Shown: positions 33,971-46,087, counted from the first letter of the stretch. The stretch: 64,000 nt of DNA from Pollenia angustigena (GCA_930367215.1 OV884056.1:278052067-278116066), one strand, 5' to 3'. Made by a program: numbers and translations. The notes: a model not told the origin generated them from the sequence alone.

Positions 33971-34826
33971 ACCCTGCAGATAACGTGACTAGTGCATACA
34001 TGCATGTAAAGAGTAGTTTAAAAAGGAGTATGAGTACTCCAAAACTACTCCAAATATATGGGTAAAAGGTGGTCCATTTAGCATTACGATATCCTAGGAG
34101 GGGACCATATAACCCACCGAAGAAGTCCCTAAACTAATGCATGGAGTACTAAAGTGGGTTAGTTTTAAAAGTACTCCATGTTACGACAGTATGGAGTACA
34201 CTTAAGGGGTAGTTTAAGCATTTTTCTTTTTCATTTTTTACTAATCGCTTTTTATGGTGTGTACTGTAGTCTATTACTGCTATTATTAAATATATTTACT
34301 TAATTTTTTACCTTTTTTTCACAAATTTCAAAAACTTTCACTTTTAAATAAACAATGCAGTTGTTGGCAGCGCTGCATGTTAATTTCTTATAACATGGTC
34401 CATACTACAGTACATTGGACCATGTTGTAAGTAGTCCATTTAAGCCACAATGGACCACGTAGTCCAATATAATCTGTAGGGAAACACGCGTGTAAAATGT
34501 AGCCCACAAGGGACTAGGACTAGTCCAAAAGTAACCCAAACGTATGAAAAAAACATGGTCTATTTAACATTACGATGTCCTACGGCAGGACCATATAACC
34601 CAGCTTTGGATTACAAAGGAGAAGTACAAAAACTACTCCATGGTATACTCAAGAGGATTAGTTTTGTAGTCGTTTGAAAACGAAAGCATGTCGTTAAAAA
34701 GCGAAGACATGTCGTCTCACTATAAACACTTTTTAACAATGACATGGTCCATATTTGCATTACATTGGACCAGTCCATGGAATAGTCCATTTTTTCAAAC
34801 AGGTAGTCCAACATTATTTGCAGGGT
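33971..34826. repeat. two related TIR units in tandem
   Basis: Unit 1 (about 33971-34480) opens CCCTGCAGATAACGTGACTA and closes gtccaatataatctgtaggg; unit 2 (about 34480-34826) closes gtccaacattatttgcaggg. Both contain tggtccat..cattacgat, ggaccatataaccca and a terminal catggtccata..cattggacca. They are diverged copies sharing or abutting a terminus. Unusually rich in GGACC/GGTCC and AGTACTCC words. Confidence 0.65.
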
Positions 34827-35147
34827 AATGACATAGAATTTTTTGCAAATATGTAGTGAGACGACATATTCACTTAAGAACTCGAAAATGTTTCCACAGT
34901 TCTATTTTTGTACAAACGAAAAAAAATGTAGAACATGTAAAATTTATGCAACATATTTATCAAAAAAGAAATCGCCATTTATGTGTTACACTTAAAGAAG
35001 AAGCATTTTGCATTTATTCAACATTTTGACTTTTTAATCATACAAGCGTTAACGCCATTCTCACTTAAAAGCTAATAAACTATTGATTACAGCTTTTGGC
35101 TTCCTATATCAATGGTATAACCGACTTTTGCTAACACTCTTTTAATA
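34827..35147. other. flanking DNA with a short inverted pair
   Basis: tagtgagacgacat at about 34855 is the inverse of atgtcgtctcacta at about 34708, bracketing the end of the preceding tandem unit; otherwise nothing seen. Confidence 0.5.
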
Positions 35148-35394
35148 TCTGTGGCATTTTGACAAAACATCTTAACTCAAATTTAAAAAGTTGAAAAAAA
35201 ATGTTGTTAATCATACGAATTTTAATTCAAAAAACCTTTTTGTTTACGTTTAAAATTTTGTATTATTAACGAAATTTTTCTTTAATTTTGGTTTATTTCA
35301 TTATTTGGTAAAAGTGATGTTTTCACCGAGTTTTTTTTTTTAACTTTTTTGCTATCTTATCTCGACTTAAGATGTTTTGTCAAAATGCCACAGA
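35148..35394. mobile_element. Tc1/mariner-type MITE, complete
   Basis: A perfect 28-bp inverted repeat (TCTGTGGCATTTTGACAAAA.. and its complement) with TA on both sides; 247 bp. Copy at 2858 is truncated. Confidence 0.92.
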
Positions 35395-36170
35395 TATGTA
35401 TGTGTGAAAATAGATGAAGAAACAGGGTTGATCATGTGCATCGGATTAATACATACATTCAAAATTAAAGTCCTGATCCTGCAACAATAAAAGCTCAAAC
35501 AGTCGCTGAATATTTCTCTTTACGACTTTAACTACTGATAGAATTTTTTCCATGCTAAAATTCAAGCCGGATATTTAAGGACTTGCATGGTGTATTTGTA
35601 GATTCTACAATATAAATATTAGGTTAAATCGAGAGCCAACGCGAGAACGGCTCACTTGGGGACTTATAGAGGTTTTAATACCCTGAGCCATTTACAGAGT
35701 TATAACAGTGTTGTCCAGATTACTTTCCAGACACCACTGCAGCCCCGAACTATTTCGATTTCTTGCAAAAAAGAGATTGACCTTAGTCCTACATTAGATA
35801 ATGCATCCAAGCCTGGAAATTCTATTCTCTTAAAATGCTTTATCCTAATTACCCCTAGCCCGAGGCATTGCCAGAGAAAGTAAAACACATTTTTCTCATC
35901 ACCCTCACGTTGACAACTTCAACTGCAATTATTATACCCAAGACACATTCCCAACGAGTCCTTATCGCGTCCTGGGACCCAAAATGACTGGGGGTTGCCC
36001 CCCGTCTTTCTATAATATTTACTTAACGTAAAAGATTTTCTAGTAACCCTTCTATCAATCTATATACAAATCCACAAGGGAAAAACAGTTAAGAACACTT
36101 TCCTCCTCTGTTTGTTAACCGGTTTGAACAAAAAATACAACATTTGAAAGATATTTAGAGAAGTGCGGGA
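35395..36170. other. unassigned DNA of more even composition
   Basis: 35640-36000 is less AT-rich than its surroundings. Frames of about 62 and 75 codons overlap on opposite strands (35656-35883 plus, 35700-35888 minus) with no recognisable domain. A degraded element or host-derived sequence is possible. Confidence 0.4.
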
Positions 36171-37440
36171 TATATATTTTATCACCCATCTATCTTTTAA
36201 ATGAGTCAACATAGAATTAAAGAGTATACCAAATTCGTAACTTATCTAAAAAATACAAATACGAACGATTAGAAAGTGATAATCGTACATATTTTTGGTA
36301 CTTTTTTTACAGAACATGTTGCTTCCATACGTACATACGTATAAAATTATAGGCTCCTACTACAATATTATAATTTTTTACACTTCGTTGGGGTGAAACA
36401 AATATCAAAAAAGGGGAATTACGGGATATTTAATTTTTTTCTTTTACTTTTCCGTGCTGTTTGTGGTAAATTTTTTAATCTTCTATAATATTGATCTTAA
36501 AAACAAAGGTCCTTAGTGAATGAGAACCTATAAGAATAAAAATTTTGGTACTTTTTGGTTCTTCAACTGGAACCTACAACATAAAATTAAACATGCAATT
36601 TGAGTGGATGAGAATCTTTCAGAAGAACCTTTTTTGTATTCTTTTTCATCTTCAACTGGTACTTTATTTGGATTTCATTAATACCATAGAAACATAAAAT
36701 TTAGCATGCAATGTCCTGAATGGATGTGAGTTTGTAAGAGGGAACTTTTTTGTACCTTTGCTTCTTCAATTGATACTTTTGGAATTTTCGTTAATACTGG
36801 GCCTACACGAAACATCAAACTAAACATGCAATGTTCTGAGTGGATGTTAATCTATTGTTTTTTCTTTTAACCCACTTACAACTACAATTCGAGTCGGAAA
36901 GAACCCAACCAATTGTAGGGGGATGTAAGAAAAGATAAACTCACTGTTTATTGTTGGTGCTTTGTTTAAGCTTTGATATTGTTACAAGTAAGACTTAGAG
37001 TCTTTATAGCTCTTATTCGCTTTAGGGTTTCATTTGTTTAATATTTTTGGCTTTTCTAAAATCTTTGGAAAAGGTTTCCTGATGAGCTGGTCTAAGCAAC
37101 CGGCGAAATGCGCATGGAGGCTAGCTTTCCCTCAACAATAAATTTCAGTGTATTTATCAAATATGAAAAACTGGGAATTTAGCTCGTCATACGGAAATCG
37201 TAATAATAAGGCAGTCTTTTGTTCTTTAACTTGTACTTTTTATATTTCTGTTAGTGTTGGACCTTGAAGCATAAAATTAAACACGCAATGTCCTGAGTAA
37301 ATAAGAATCTGTAAGTAAGATTATTTTGATACTTTTTGGTTCTTAAGCATGTATTTTTTGAATTTTTATTAATACTAAACCTAGAAATATAAAATTCAAC
37401 ATGCGCTGTCCAGAGTAATTGAGAAACAACGAGTGGAGAC
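36171..37440 (+). mobile_element. derivative of the 0.2-2.7 kb Helitron family
   Basis: 36180-36480 matches 390-710 (acccatctatcttttaa, aacttatctaaaaa, aaaaaggggaa). Then come tandem units of about 117 bp, each with aaattaaacatgcaatgtcc, tgagtggatg..aat and ttttggtactttttggttct, at 36592, 36704, 36825, 37282 and 37400. An unrelated repeat (family Z) interrupts between 36861 and 37205. No helicase remains. Confidence 0.55.
36861..37205 (+). repeat. dispersed family Z, long copy
   Basis: Shares gtaagaaaagataaactcac, gatttctcc-free AT text, aagcaaccggcgaaatgcgc and aaactgggaatttagctcgt with 47640-47945 (inverted) and a piece at 18862. Terminal structure and class are unknown. Confidence 0.55.
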
Positions 37441-37699
37441 TATTTTTTAATTTTGACTTTGTGATATTTTATATTATTGAACTTACAAAATCAAATTAAA
37501 CATTCACAGACTTAAGTGGAAGATAACAAATGACTGAGAAAAAATCTCATTTTTGTTCAGCCATTGGATTCGTTAATTAATGGTGTTTTCTTTTCTTAGA
37601 AAAAAGTGTTGCATAAGTGTTACATGTGACTTGGCAACATTTTTAAATGCTTCCCTAATTTTTAAGAAGTGTTTTATATTTTACGTTTACAAAAGAACA

Positions 37700-37878
37700 C
37701 AAATTTCGCCATTAAACAATAAAGTACAATTAGCGCATGGTAAATTCAATTACAGGTGGTGGCAAGACTACAACAATCAAAAGCCAACAGAAACAACAGA
37801 TGTTTTTTGTATTGCATTGTTAGTGTTAACGGCTCAAAATTTGCCACGACCTTGTACTAAATTCGCCTTGTCCCTTTA
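37700..37878. repeat. repeat fragment related to the 9119/10236 family
   Basis: acaggtggtggcaagactac..accttgtactaaattcgcctt inverted resembles 10236-10430 (ggcgaattcagttcaaggtt, caccacctgt). The GGCGAATT end is shared with 9119-11709. Confidence 0.5.
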
Positions 37879-38024
37879 ATTTCAAACTGGTCCAGCTCAC
37901 GAGAGGTCAAAGCTGGAGCCGAAATATTTAAAATGTCATCTTAAAAAAGTCCAAGGTTTATTTTTAGGAGGGTACATCGAGCACTTTTTTTGGTGAGTCG
38001 CTCTAATATATATATATATATATA

Positions 38025-39230
38025 CTAGCTGACCCGGTCTACGTTGCTGGCCCTAAGTAAACATTAGTTTTGTATTACCACACGATTTAAATTGAGCATT
38101 TAACGAAATTTACGGCCTTTAAAATAAAAATCCATGGAATACCTATCATAAATTTTTTTTAAAAAATAACTTACATAGGGTGTGGATATGGGCTCAATCA
38201 AAAAAGAATAAGTTGGACCATGGCGATAATTTTAAAGAAAAAATCGTCCAAATCGGTCAAGCCGTTCTCAAATCATGCTCTTAATAGAAAAAGTGGGCGT
38301 AAAAGTAGGCGTGGTAATTTTTTCTTTCGATGAAAACGTAAAATAAATTAATACGAACAGTTAAAAGAAAAATTAGTCAAATCGATGGAGCAGTTTTTTG
38401 ATTTTAGGTAAATCGAAAAAAGTGGGCGTAAAAGTGGGCGGGGCAAAATTTTCTTTCCGTAAAAACCTAAGTTAAACCATGGCGATCATTTTGAAGAAAA
38501 AATCGTCCAAATCGGTCAAGTCGTTCTCCAGTTATGCGCTTAATAGAAAAAGTGGGCGTAAAAGTAGGCGTGGTAAATTTTTCTATCGATGAAAACTTAA
38601 AATGGATTAATATGAACATTTGAAAGATAAATTAGTCAAATCAAAATCGTCCAAATCGGTCAAGTCGTTCTCCAGTTATGCGCTTAATAGAAAAAGTGGG
38701 CGTAAAAGTAGGCGTGGTAAATTTTTCTATCGATGAAAACTTAAAATGGATTAATACGAACATTTGAAAGATAAATTAGTCAAATCGATGGAGCAGTTTT
38801 TTGATTTTAGGTAAATCGAAAAAAGTGGGCGTAAAAGTGGGCGGGGCAAAATTTTCTTTCCGTAAAACCCTAAGGTGGACCATGGCGATCATTTTAAAGA
38901 AAAAATCGTCCAAATCGGTCAAGCCGTTCTCAATTTATGCGCTTAATAGAAAAAGTGGGCGTAAAAGTAGGCGTGGTAAATTTTTCTATCGATGAAAACT
39001 TAAAATGGATTAATACGAAGATTTGAAAGAAAAATTAGTCAACTCGATGGAGCCGTTTTCTGATTTTAGGTAAATCGAAAAAAGTGGGCGTAAAAGTGGG
39101 CGGGGCAAAAGTATCCTATGTCCGTCTCCTGGCTCTAAGCTACCTCCCTACCAATTTTCAGCCAAATCTGTTCTGCCGTTCTTGAGTTATAAGTGGTGTA
39201 ACTAACACGACTTTCTTTTATATATATAGA
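38025..39230 (-). mobile_element. complete non-autonomous Helitron with ~130-bp tandem units
   Basis: Minus strand: A, then TCTATATATATAAAAGAAAG, gttagttacaccacttataa, ctcaagaacggc, then seven alternating units of about 130 bp marked gtgggcgtaaaagtgggcgg (B) or aaagtaggcgtggtaa (A) between about 38288 and 39068, ending GGGTCAGCTAG before a T. It sits in a (TA)n tract. Several repeats inside are near identical, indicating recent unit amplification. No helicase. Confidence 0.92.
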
Positions 39231-39841
39231 TATAATTTTTTATGAATATGGGGGTAAAAGTTCATAAAATACTGTGCTGGCAAAAAACCGAAATTGACAG
39301 ATCACAGTAGATCTTCACGATTTCCTGCGATCGGGGCTGACCAATGATCCTATCTGTACCCCCGCTGACACGGCGCCGGCCTGACTATTTGTTGTGTCTT
39401 CCGTTAGTATGCTTATTACAGGAAATTATAACTGTGTTTCAGGGAGATTGTCTTCGCTAAAGTTTTGCCGGTTCGCTGACTAAATACTGTCGGCGATCAC
39501 GTTGTGTATCCAAAGTCGTGGAAGGGGAGATCCTGAAATTCTTACTGCATTTACACAAGAAAATATTTTTTTTTAAGTTCTGTGGCTCTGTATATATATG
39601 TACCCAATGAAAAATGTTATCATTTTGCGAAGCATTTATTAAGTCAGAGCACAATTATGCGCTACTCAATAAGACATACAGAGGTGCAGTAAAGTAAGTG
39701 AAGGAATTCTTAACTAGTTTTATAAAAGAAAAAATAATATATTAAGTGCTCCGGCATTCCTTTACTGAGAAGCAGGTTTGTAAGGGAAAATACTAAAAAA
39801 ATAACTTTAAAAAAATATTCAGTGTGTAAAACTGATAACCA
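39231..39841. other. unassigned DNA with a GC-richer pocket
   Basis: 39290-39530 is GC-rich for this window (cccccgctgacacggcgccg). A minus-strand frame of about 38 codons (SGRRRVSGGTDRIIGQPR..) is open but not recognised. Confidence 0.45.
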
Positions 39842-40116
39842 CCCAGTAAAAACTTCGCTTACTTTTTTAAAATGAATAGCTTCTTTAACTCATTATTTAG
39901 TACCTTTGTTCTATAACCACATCTTTAACAACTTCTATAACTACTTTTTTCTGGATATGTATAGGTAAAAAAATAATGACTTACTTTTGAATGCGTTCAT
40001 TTTGGGACATCCATTGTAAAATTCATTGGTTCTTTCTTTCAGTAGGAATGTAAGTAGTGCTCTTATGTTTTTCTGATTACTCAACAAATTATTTTGTAGG
40101 CGAAGTTTTTACTGGG
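39842..40116. mobile_element. CCCAG-type TIR element, 2-bp duplication CA
   Basis: CCCAGTAAAAACTTCGC and GCGAAGTTTTTACTGGG are perfect inverted ends with CA on both sides. The interior has taatgacttac/actcattattt words like those of the 17812 element, so the two are relatives. 275 bp. Confidence 0.88.
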
Positions 40117-40118
40117 CA

Positions 40119-42021
40119 GTTTTTATATGCGTTGAATAAAGTGCTTTTTGTGCCGAAAATGTATTGCTTCAAAGTGGAAACTCACCATATAAAATTCATG
40201 TCTTCCGTAAACGATATGTTAAGCGAAACTTTTCCATTTCTCCCTTTTTATTGGGTATGCAATTAATCAGGTAACCCAAGCTCTACAACAACTACAACTA
40301 GGCAAAAACAACATGCATATATTTTGTCGGTAGAAAAACCATCTAGATTATCAAAGATATGTATGTGTATTTCCACCAACAAAAAACATCTTATTTGTAA
40401 ACAAACGCAATTGTGTGAGGTTCGTAAACAATATTCAGCTGGGCTACTCAGGTTACCTTATTTATTGTATCAAGTGAAAAAGTGTGAGTGCATTGAAACT
40501 TGAAGCAAAATTTTAGGCAAAACTTGATCGTGTAACCCCCAAGTAAACCGAGAAATTGCTTCCAACTTACCTTCTTAGCCTAAAAATATAAGCGTTTGTA
40601 AAAATTTCAAGTTAATTTTTTGCCAGAAAAATTGGAGAAAATCTCGAATAAATTTTAATTTAATAAGTATAAAAAACGTGCTTGAAATACAGCAATAATT
40701 TCTCACTTTAAAGTTACACGCCTTATTTTACAGACAGCAATCTCTAAGCCGATTTAGTTGTGGTCATGAAACCCAGAGATTTATAAATTTGTTGTCACAC
40801 AACCATTGAAATATATAAAAATCTTAGATAGAGTGTTTTGAATATAAACCTTCGATAATCCATAAACTTAACTAATTCCATTTTCTTATTTATTCTATAT
40901 TAAACTGTTAAATCTTTACTAGAATCTTAAGTAACCAAGTTAAGGACATATAATAATATTTGATTGGCCGTTTTTATGTTTTTTTTCCTGCTAATTGTAA
41001 ATTTAGTTTGATTATCAAACTTTTAAAGCACAACTCGCCATAAATCACAAAATATATTTAAAAATGTTCTTTCTTTAACAACCATTACAAAAAAAAAAAT
41101 AAAAAAACTTTACCCTGAAGTTTCTATAAATAAAAATCTTGCCCACTCAATTCAATAGCCAGCAGTAAACAAATTTAAAATGCAAATATTATGAAATGTA
41201 TTTTCATCTTACATACTTTCCTCTTTTTCTATTTACCACTCAGTCGTATTTATGGGTCTGTTTTATTTAAAAGAAAAAAAAACTGAATTTTTAAGCCAAA
41301 GAAAACCCCAAAAGAATATGGAAAAATATAAAATGTATTAACTGACTAACAAACCAATTTTTTGAACTTAATTTATTTTCACGAATGGCTTTACTTTTGT
41401 TAGACGTTGGAAAATTATAAAGTTTTAAGTTCTAAAGGGAAATTAGAAGTTAGATTAAGTGGCTTTCGAAAAAACTCGAGAAACGAAATAAAATTAATGC
41501 AAACTTTTTGCTTTTTTGAATAAAGATTTCAAACTGAATATTTTTTGTTAGCATAAGAAATATTTTACAGACATATTGTGCGATTTTTGGTATGAAATTT
41601 AAATAAATTAGATATTCAATTTGTATAATTTTGTTTTTAATCGATTTAGTTGCAAATCCTTTAAGAATATTTATTATGTCAATTCTAAGTGAACAAGTTA
41701 AATTGCGATGTTCTTGGAAACTAAAGGGACTACAGTGACTGTAATTAAAGTTTATAAGAATAATCGTTTCTTGTATTAAAATCTAAGATTTGAATTTTTT
41801 TTAAAAAAATTAGAATTTGGGAATTTTTCTTCTCTTTTTAATATCATATTTTATTATTATCAAGTCAAAAAAAATTTAAATTTAAAAATAGACATTAAAA
41901 AGTTTGTATTACCTTTTATTTATAATCAACGTCAGTTATTTTACCAATCTTTTTTGACTTTTGTATTTTTTAAAACATTCTCAATTTTTTTTTTAATTTT
42001 TTTCAAACAGTTTTAGTTTTT
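40119..42021. other. unassigned AT-rich DNA
   Basis: ggcaaaacttgatcgtgtaa at 40517 resembles one end of the 48400 MITE. Otherwise only A/T tracts. Confidence 0.5.
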
Positions 42022-43062
42022 TTATACCCTCCACAACAATAAGTTGTGAAGAAGGTAAACTAAGTTTGTCCGTCTGTCTGTCCGCTGTTGAAAACACGCT
42101 TTCTTTCGAAAAAGCAAAATCGGTTCAGTAGGATTAGCTATAAATCAAAATGTGCAACCACCACCCTAAAAAATTCATCATTTTGTTACAATAACTATCA
42201 TAAATAGTGAAACAATGCACGGAATTCGACTGGAAATCACACTGTAAAATTTCGTGAACATCAGTCTATAATTTACCCTGGGCCCCATATAAAGCCTTCT
42301 CCCGGAAAACAGTTTAGTACGTCTAAAACCGTAATAAATAATACTGTCACAATAAAATTGGAAAATTAACAGTTTTATAGGACTAGAAATGACACCGTGA
42401 AATTTCGTGCAGATCGGTCCATAATTTATGCCTAGGCCCCATATAAATCCTGCTCCCGGAAAACAGTTTAGTAGGCCTAAAACCTTAATTAATAATGCTT
42501 TCATTTTGAAATTTGGTACGTCACAATTTGTTAGTACTAGAAAACACACTGTCAATTTCGTGAAGATCGGCCCATAATTTACTACAGGCCCCATATAAAG
42601 CCCACTTTGATAAATTGATTAAATACGCCTAAACCCGTAGCAGATATAGATATTGCCGGTAAATTTCTCCCAACTTAGCTTCATATGGCCAAAAAAAATG
42701 TCATGCAATTTGTTTAAATACGGTCCATAATTTATCTTAGATCCCATATTTAGCAGCCTTCTGAAATTCACTGTAAACCCTCAAACTAATTTAACCACTG
42801 TAATTAAATTTAAATCATTTAAATCCAGCTTAAGCTGCTACGAATCATGATATTTTTCACAAGCTAGCTAAAATTGCTAAAATCACAAAACTTTCTGATT
42901 GTCGGTCAATAATTTAATAAAGATCTTAATGCTGACGTCTGTTTTTATAGAGATAAATAAATAATTAATAGATATCATGTAGATATGACTCCTGAAATAA
43001 TTGAACTGTCGGTGGAGGGTATCAAAGATTCGGCACAGCCGAATATAGCACTCTAACTTGTT
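42022..43062 (+). mobile_element. mini-me-like element
   Basis: 5' tttataccctccacaacaat, GTCCGTCTGTCTGTCCG at 42069, about three ~153-bp units (cggaaaacagtttagtacg at 42304 and 42457), then ggtggagggtatcaaagatt, hairpin and tagcactctaacttgtt. The TATATA core is deleted. The 138-codon minus frame through it is repeat translation. Confidence 0.8.
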
Positions 43063-43599
43063 CCTAATAATACATATCGATGCGTTACTTCCTCAACCTC
43101 GTAACTTAAAAAATACGACTGCTATTTTTGTGTTCTAATACTGCAACAACTTAGTAGTATGTTTAGGGGAATCCGGCCCCACTTTTTTCATACAAATTTG
43201 GGATCATGCCTAGATGGGAGTATGTATACATTTCTAATATATAAAAGAGATCGAAAGAAATGTAAGCATACCCCATCTAGATCTTTGTTCGACCACCCTA
43301 ATGACAGAAAATGAAAGATCGCAAGAAAGTATTAAACTTTTGCTAAGTAAGTTTTTCTATAATTCCTGCATAACAGTCGGCAGTCTGTGATTTTTTGGAG
43401 GCGTTGCATGCCATAAATGATTAAAATCTGTCTACAACTTTTGATGTTAATTACAAAAGATAAAAAATTGTAATTAAGAATTTCATAATACACCGTATTT
43501 GTATGGGAACCCCCTAAGGGGTGGTGATAGTATGTTTTGAGAACATTTTAAGGACAGAAAAGTAATTGAGGTCGGTCATACATTTTATCCCCCAGGGGC
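43063..43599. other. unassigned DNA
   Basis: gcctagatgggagtatg..cataccccatctaga (43208-43285) is a loose inverted pair; nothing else identified. Confidence 0.4.
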
Positions 43600-43798
43600 G
43601 ACTTCTTAGCACTTGGAGGCATTTGCAATATTGTCCTTTTCTTTTAAGTTGTTTTAAAGCGAACGTGTTTTCAACAGACGGGCATTGCTAAATCGACTTA
43701 AAATTACTCAAGGGTCTTAGATGAATATTAAAAAAGTTTCACACGAAATGCCAAACTTAGTATACCTTCATTCTCCATTAGTTGTGGAGGGTATAAGA
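43600..43798 (-). repeat. mini-me-like 5' fragment
   Basis: Minus strand: cttataccctccacaactaa, ttggcatttcgtgtgaaact, a degenerate core and cgtctgttgaaaacacgttc. Truncated internally and at the 3' side. Confidence 0.7.
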
Positions 43799-45201
43799 AA
43801 CATCTCTCTGTTTCGCATTTATTTTAAAATTTTTGTATTTTCTATAAACATCCTTCAATCAGAGAAATTCCTTCAATAAAAAATTTCTTTATAAATTCAA
43901 AAAATACTTAATTTCTGCATAAATTTAATGGTTGCAATACATAAAGTAAACCTACTCTACATTGTTCTTCTTATTTTTTTATGTTCTCTTTCCAAATTAA
44001 AGTAATTGACAGTAATATTGAAGCATTTTTTTCGCTGATATTTTTCGATTGAAACAAGGTGTCCTTAGTTACAGACCATCGAGCAGTTTTGCTTAAAAGT
44101 CAAGAGCCAAAAACGAAGTTCATATTCAAACTGACCTTGTTCAATTTACAAGGAATGCCAAAAAAACACATATACAACAATATTTTTTCCTTTTTTTTCG
44201 TTTCGGTTCGTTCTAATGTTTTGCGTCCATTTCATTGTTATGAAAACACAATCATCTTTTATTTAGTCAGTTATTGAGTAAGTCATTCAGTCAGTCATTT
44301 GTTCATTATTTTAGTCACTTAAACTTTCAGTTATTGTAGTTCATTGCTCATTCAGCTACTCATTCATATTTTTTTTTTCCTTTTCTTTATGAATGGTTGG
44401 TTTGTGGTGCATAAATATGCGAGGGTATTTGTGAAATATTAAAAGGTATTTGTGAAATATTAAAAGGAGTTGATAATATGTAGATTCATTTAGAATTGCA
44501 TCTACTTAGCGCACTAAATGCAAAGTTAGAGATATATTCAATTTAATGTCAGACATAGACACAGTTTTGTTGCAGATGTATTATTTTAGATTTTTTTTTT
44601 TTGTCAAGATTGAATAGAATAAAGTTATGAAACATAGTTGGGAGTGCCAAGTCTATTTCATTCATGTATAGAGTATTCAAAACCGGAAGCCCGTTAAAGG
44701 GGATTTTGTTACAAGAATCCCAACCGGTTTGAAGTGGTTTTTGTTTTTAATTTTAGCGAGATACTGGTTCATTTAAAAAAGTTTTTTTAATATTTACTTA
44801 ATAACAAAAATAACTTTAGAAAGATGGTTGCCAGATTTAGCGATTTATCGTCATTTTAAAGATTTTTGGACTAAAAAAATACCTGATGTCAAAATAGTTG
44901 CAATAATTTACATATTGTCCCAACGATAAACCCGAGTCACATTAATTAATCCTTGACTCATACTATTGTAAAAGAAGAAGGAATGTATAATCGATCCAGC
45001 ACCAGTATATAGATAGAATAATTTTTAAGAATTCAATACAACTTTGTTTCAATATCGATATATCGGTATTTTATATATAGGCGATATATATGGATTATTT
45101 TTTTTTTAATATCGATATTTGAATGTATCGATAATTGTTGCCCATTCCTACCTCCGATATACTAAAATGTAAACCTTAACGCTTTAGAAATATTTTATAT
45201 A
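43799..45201. other. AT-rich DNA with minor repeats
   Basis: aggtatttgtgaaatattaa is tandemly duplicated at 44424-44467. gttgccagatttagcgattt at 44827 looks like one end of the hAT family at 58021. An ATCGATAT-rich patch at 45040-45145 ends in atcgataattgttgcccatt, resembling a hAT-MITE terminus. Confidence 0.5.
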
Positions 45202-45812
45202 CAGTCAAAGTCCGGTTTAACGAATGATATAATGTTCAGATCTTTCGGTATACCGAGATATTCGTTATATCGATCAGTAATTTTACCTTAAAATTTTATA
45301 AAAAAAATGGTGGTTCACAATTTAAAAAACATCAAAATTTAATTGTATTCATAATTTGGTGTAGATATAAAACTTTAATAAGATTTTGTTATTCCATACT
45401 TTTGGAATATCAACTGCGGTTCACACACTTCAAGTTTAACTCGTTAAGTCTTGAACTTTAAGGAGAGAAGGGAAATGCGAATGTCATATCTTTTCCCCTC
45501 TCTCTTAAAAACTCAAGACTTGACGAGTCAAATTTGACGTGTGTGAATCAACCCTTACTGAAAGATTTGCACCTTTCTTAAAAAAAGCAACGCATCACAC
45601 GTGTTGCTTTAATACAAAGCAAAGAAGCCAAAAACACACACAAAAATCTAACGGTTCTATTACGATTTTTTTATTTTGCTTTGTCATTCGTTAAATCGGG
45701 ATTATTTTTTTTTTTTGCCATTCGCTATACAAGGTAGTTAATGTAAAAATTTGGTCATTCGTTATAGCGGATATTCGTTAAACTGCGTATTCGTTATACC
45801 GGGCTTTGACTG
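45202..45812. mobile_element. pogo/Tigger-like MITE (Tc1/mariner superfamily)
   Basis: CAGTCAAAGTCCGGTTTAAC and GTTATACCGGGCTTTGACTG are inverted ends flanked by TA. The CAGT..CCGGTTTAACGAAT style and repeated ATTCGTTA(TA/AA)C words are typical of pogo-type elements. 611 bp, including a nested MITE. Confidence 0.88.
45413..45556. mobile_element. ~140-bp MITE nested in the pogo-like element
   Basis: ggttcacacacttcaagttt..aactcaagacttgacgag..gtgtgtgaatcaacc is a long imperfect hairpin and a relative of 55711-55850. Confidence 0.8.
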
Positions 45813-45814
45813 TA

Positions 45815-46083
45815 ATATAATTTTTTTTTTTAATCATTTTATTCGTTTCGCAATCCTTAGCCTTAGTTAACATTGGGGTGGGCTTTTGAGCGTTACATTT
45901 ACTTTATAAGAAATGGTACAACGGTAAGGAAGACACAGACTGTAGCAACCGGTTATCTTATTCAAGTTCGTGCTTGTCTCCTCCGTTTTATTTTTGCATG
46001 TACATAATTGTATGTCTGAAAGATTTTATCGAACGTTTCTATACTAAAGCACACAAAATAATATTATAACATACGCTGTTACA

Positions 46084-46087
<4 letters not shown>
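45815..46087. other. unassigned AT-rich DNA
   Basis: Nothing recognised. Confidence 0.5.

Noticed and set aside
35656..35888. Overlapping sense/antisense frames as a small gene
   Set aside because: No domain, no start context or conservation that I can judge; kept only as an unassigned region.
40268..40456. Possible TIR element (aggtaaccc..gggctactcaggttacct)
   Set aside because: The inverted similarity is short and interrupted and no target duplication was found.
45040..45145. TATCGATA motifs as DREF promoter sites
   Set aside because: No gene nearby and the motifs are part of an AT-rich repeat ending like a hAT MITE.
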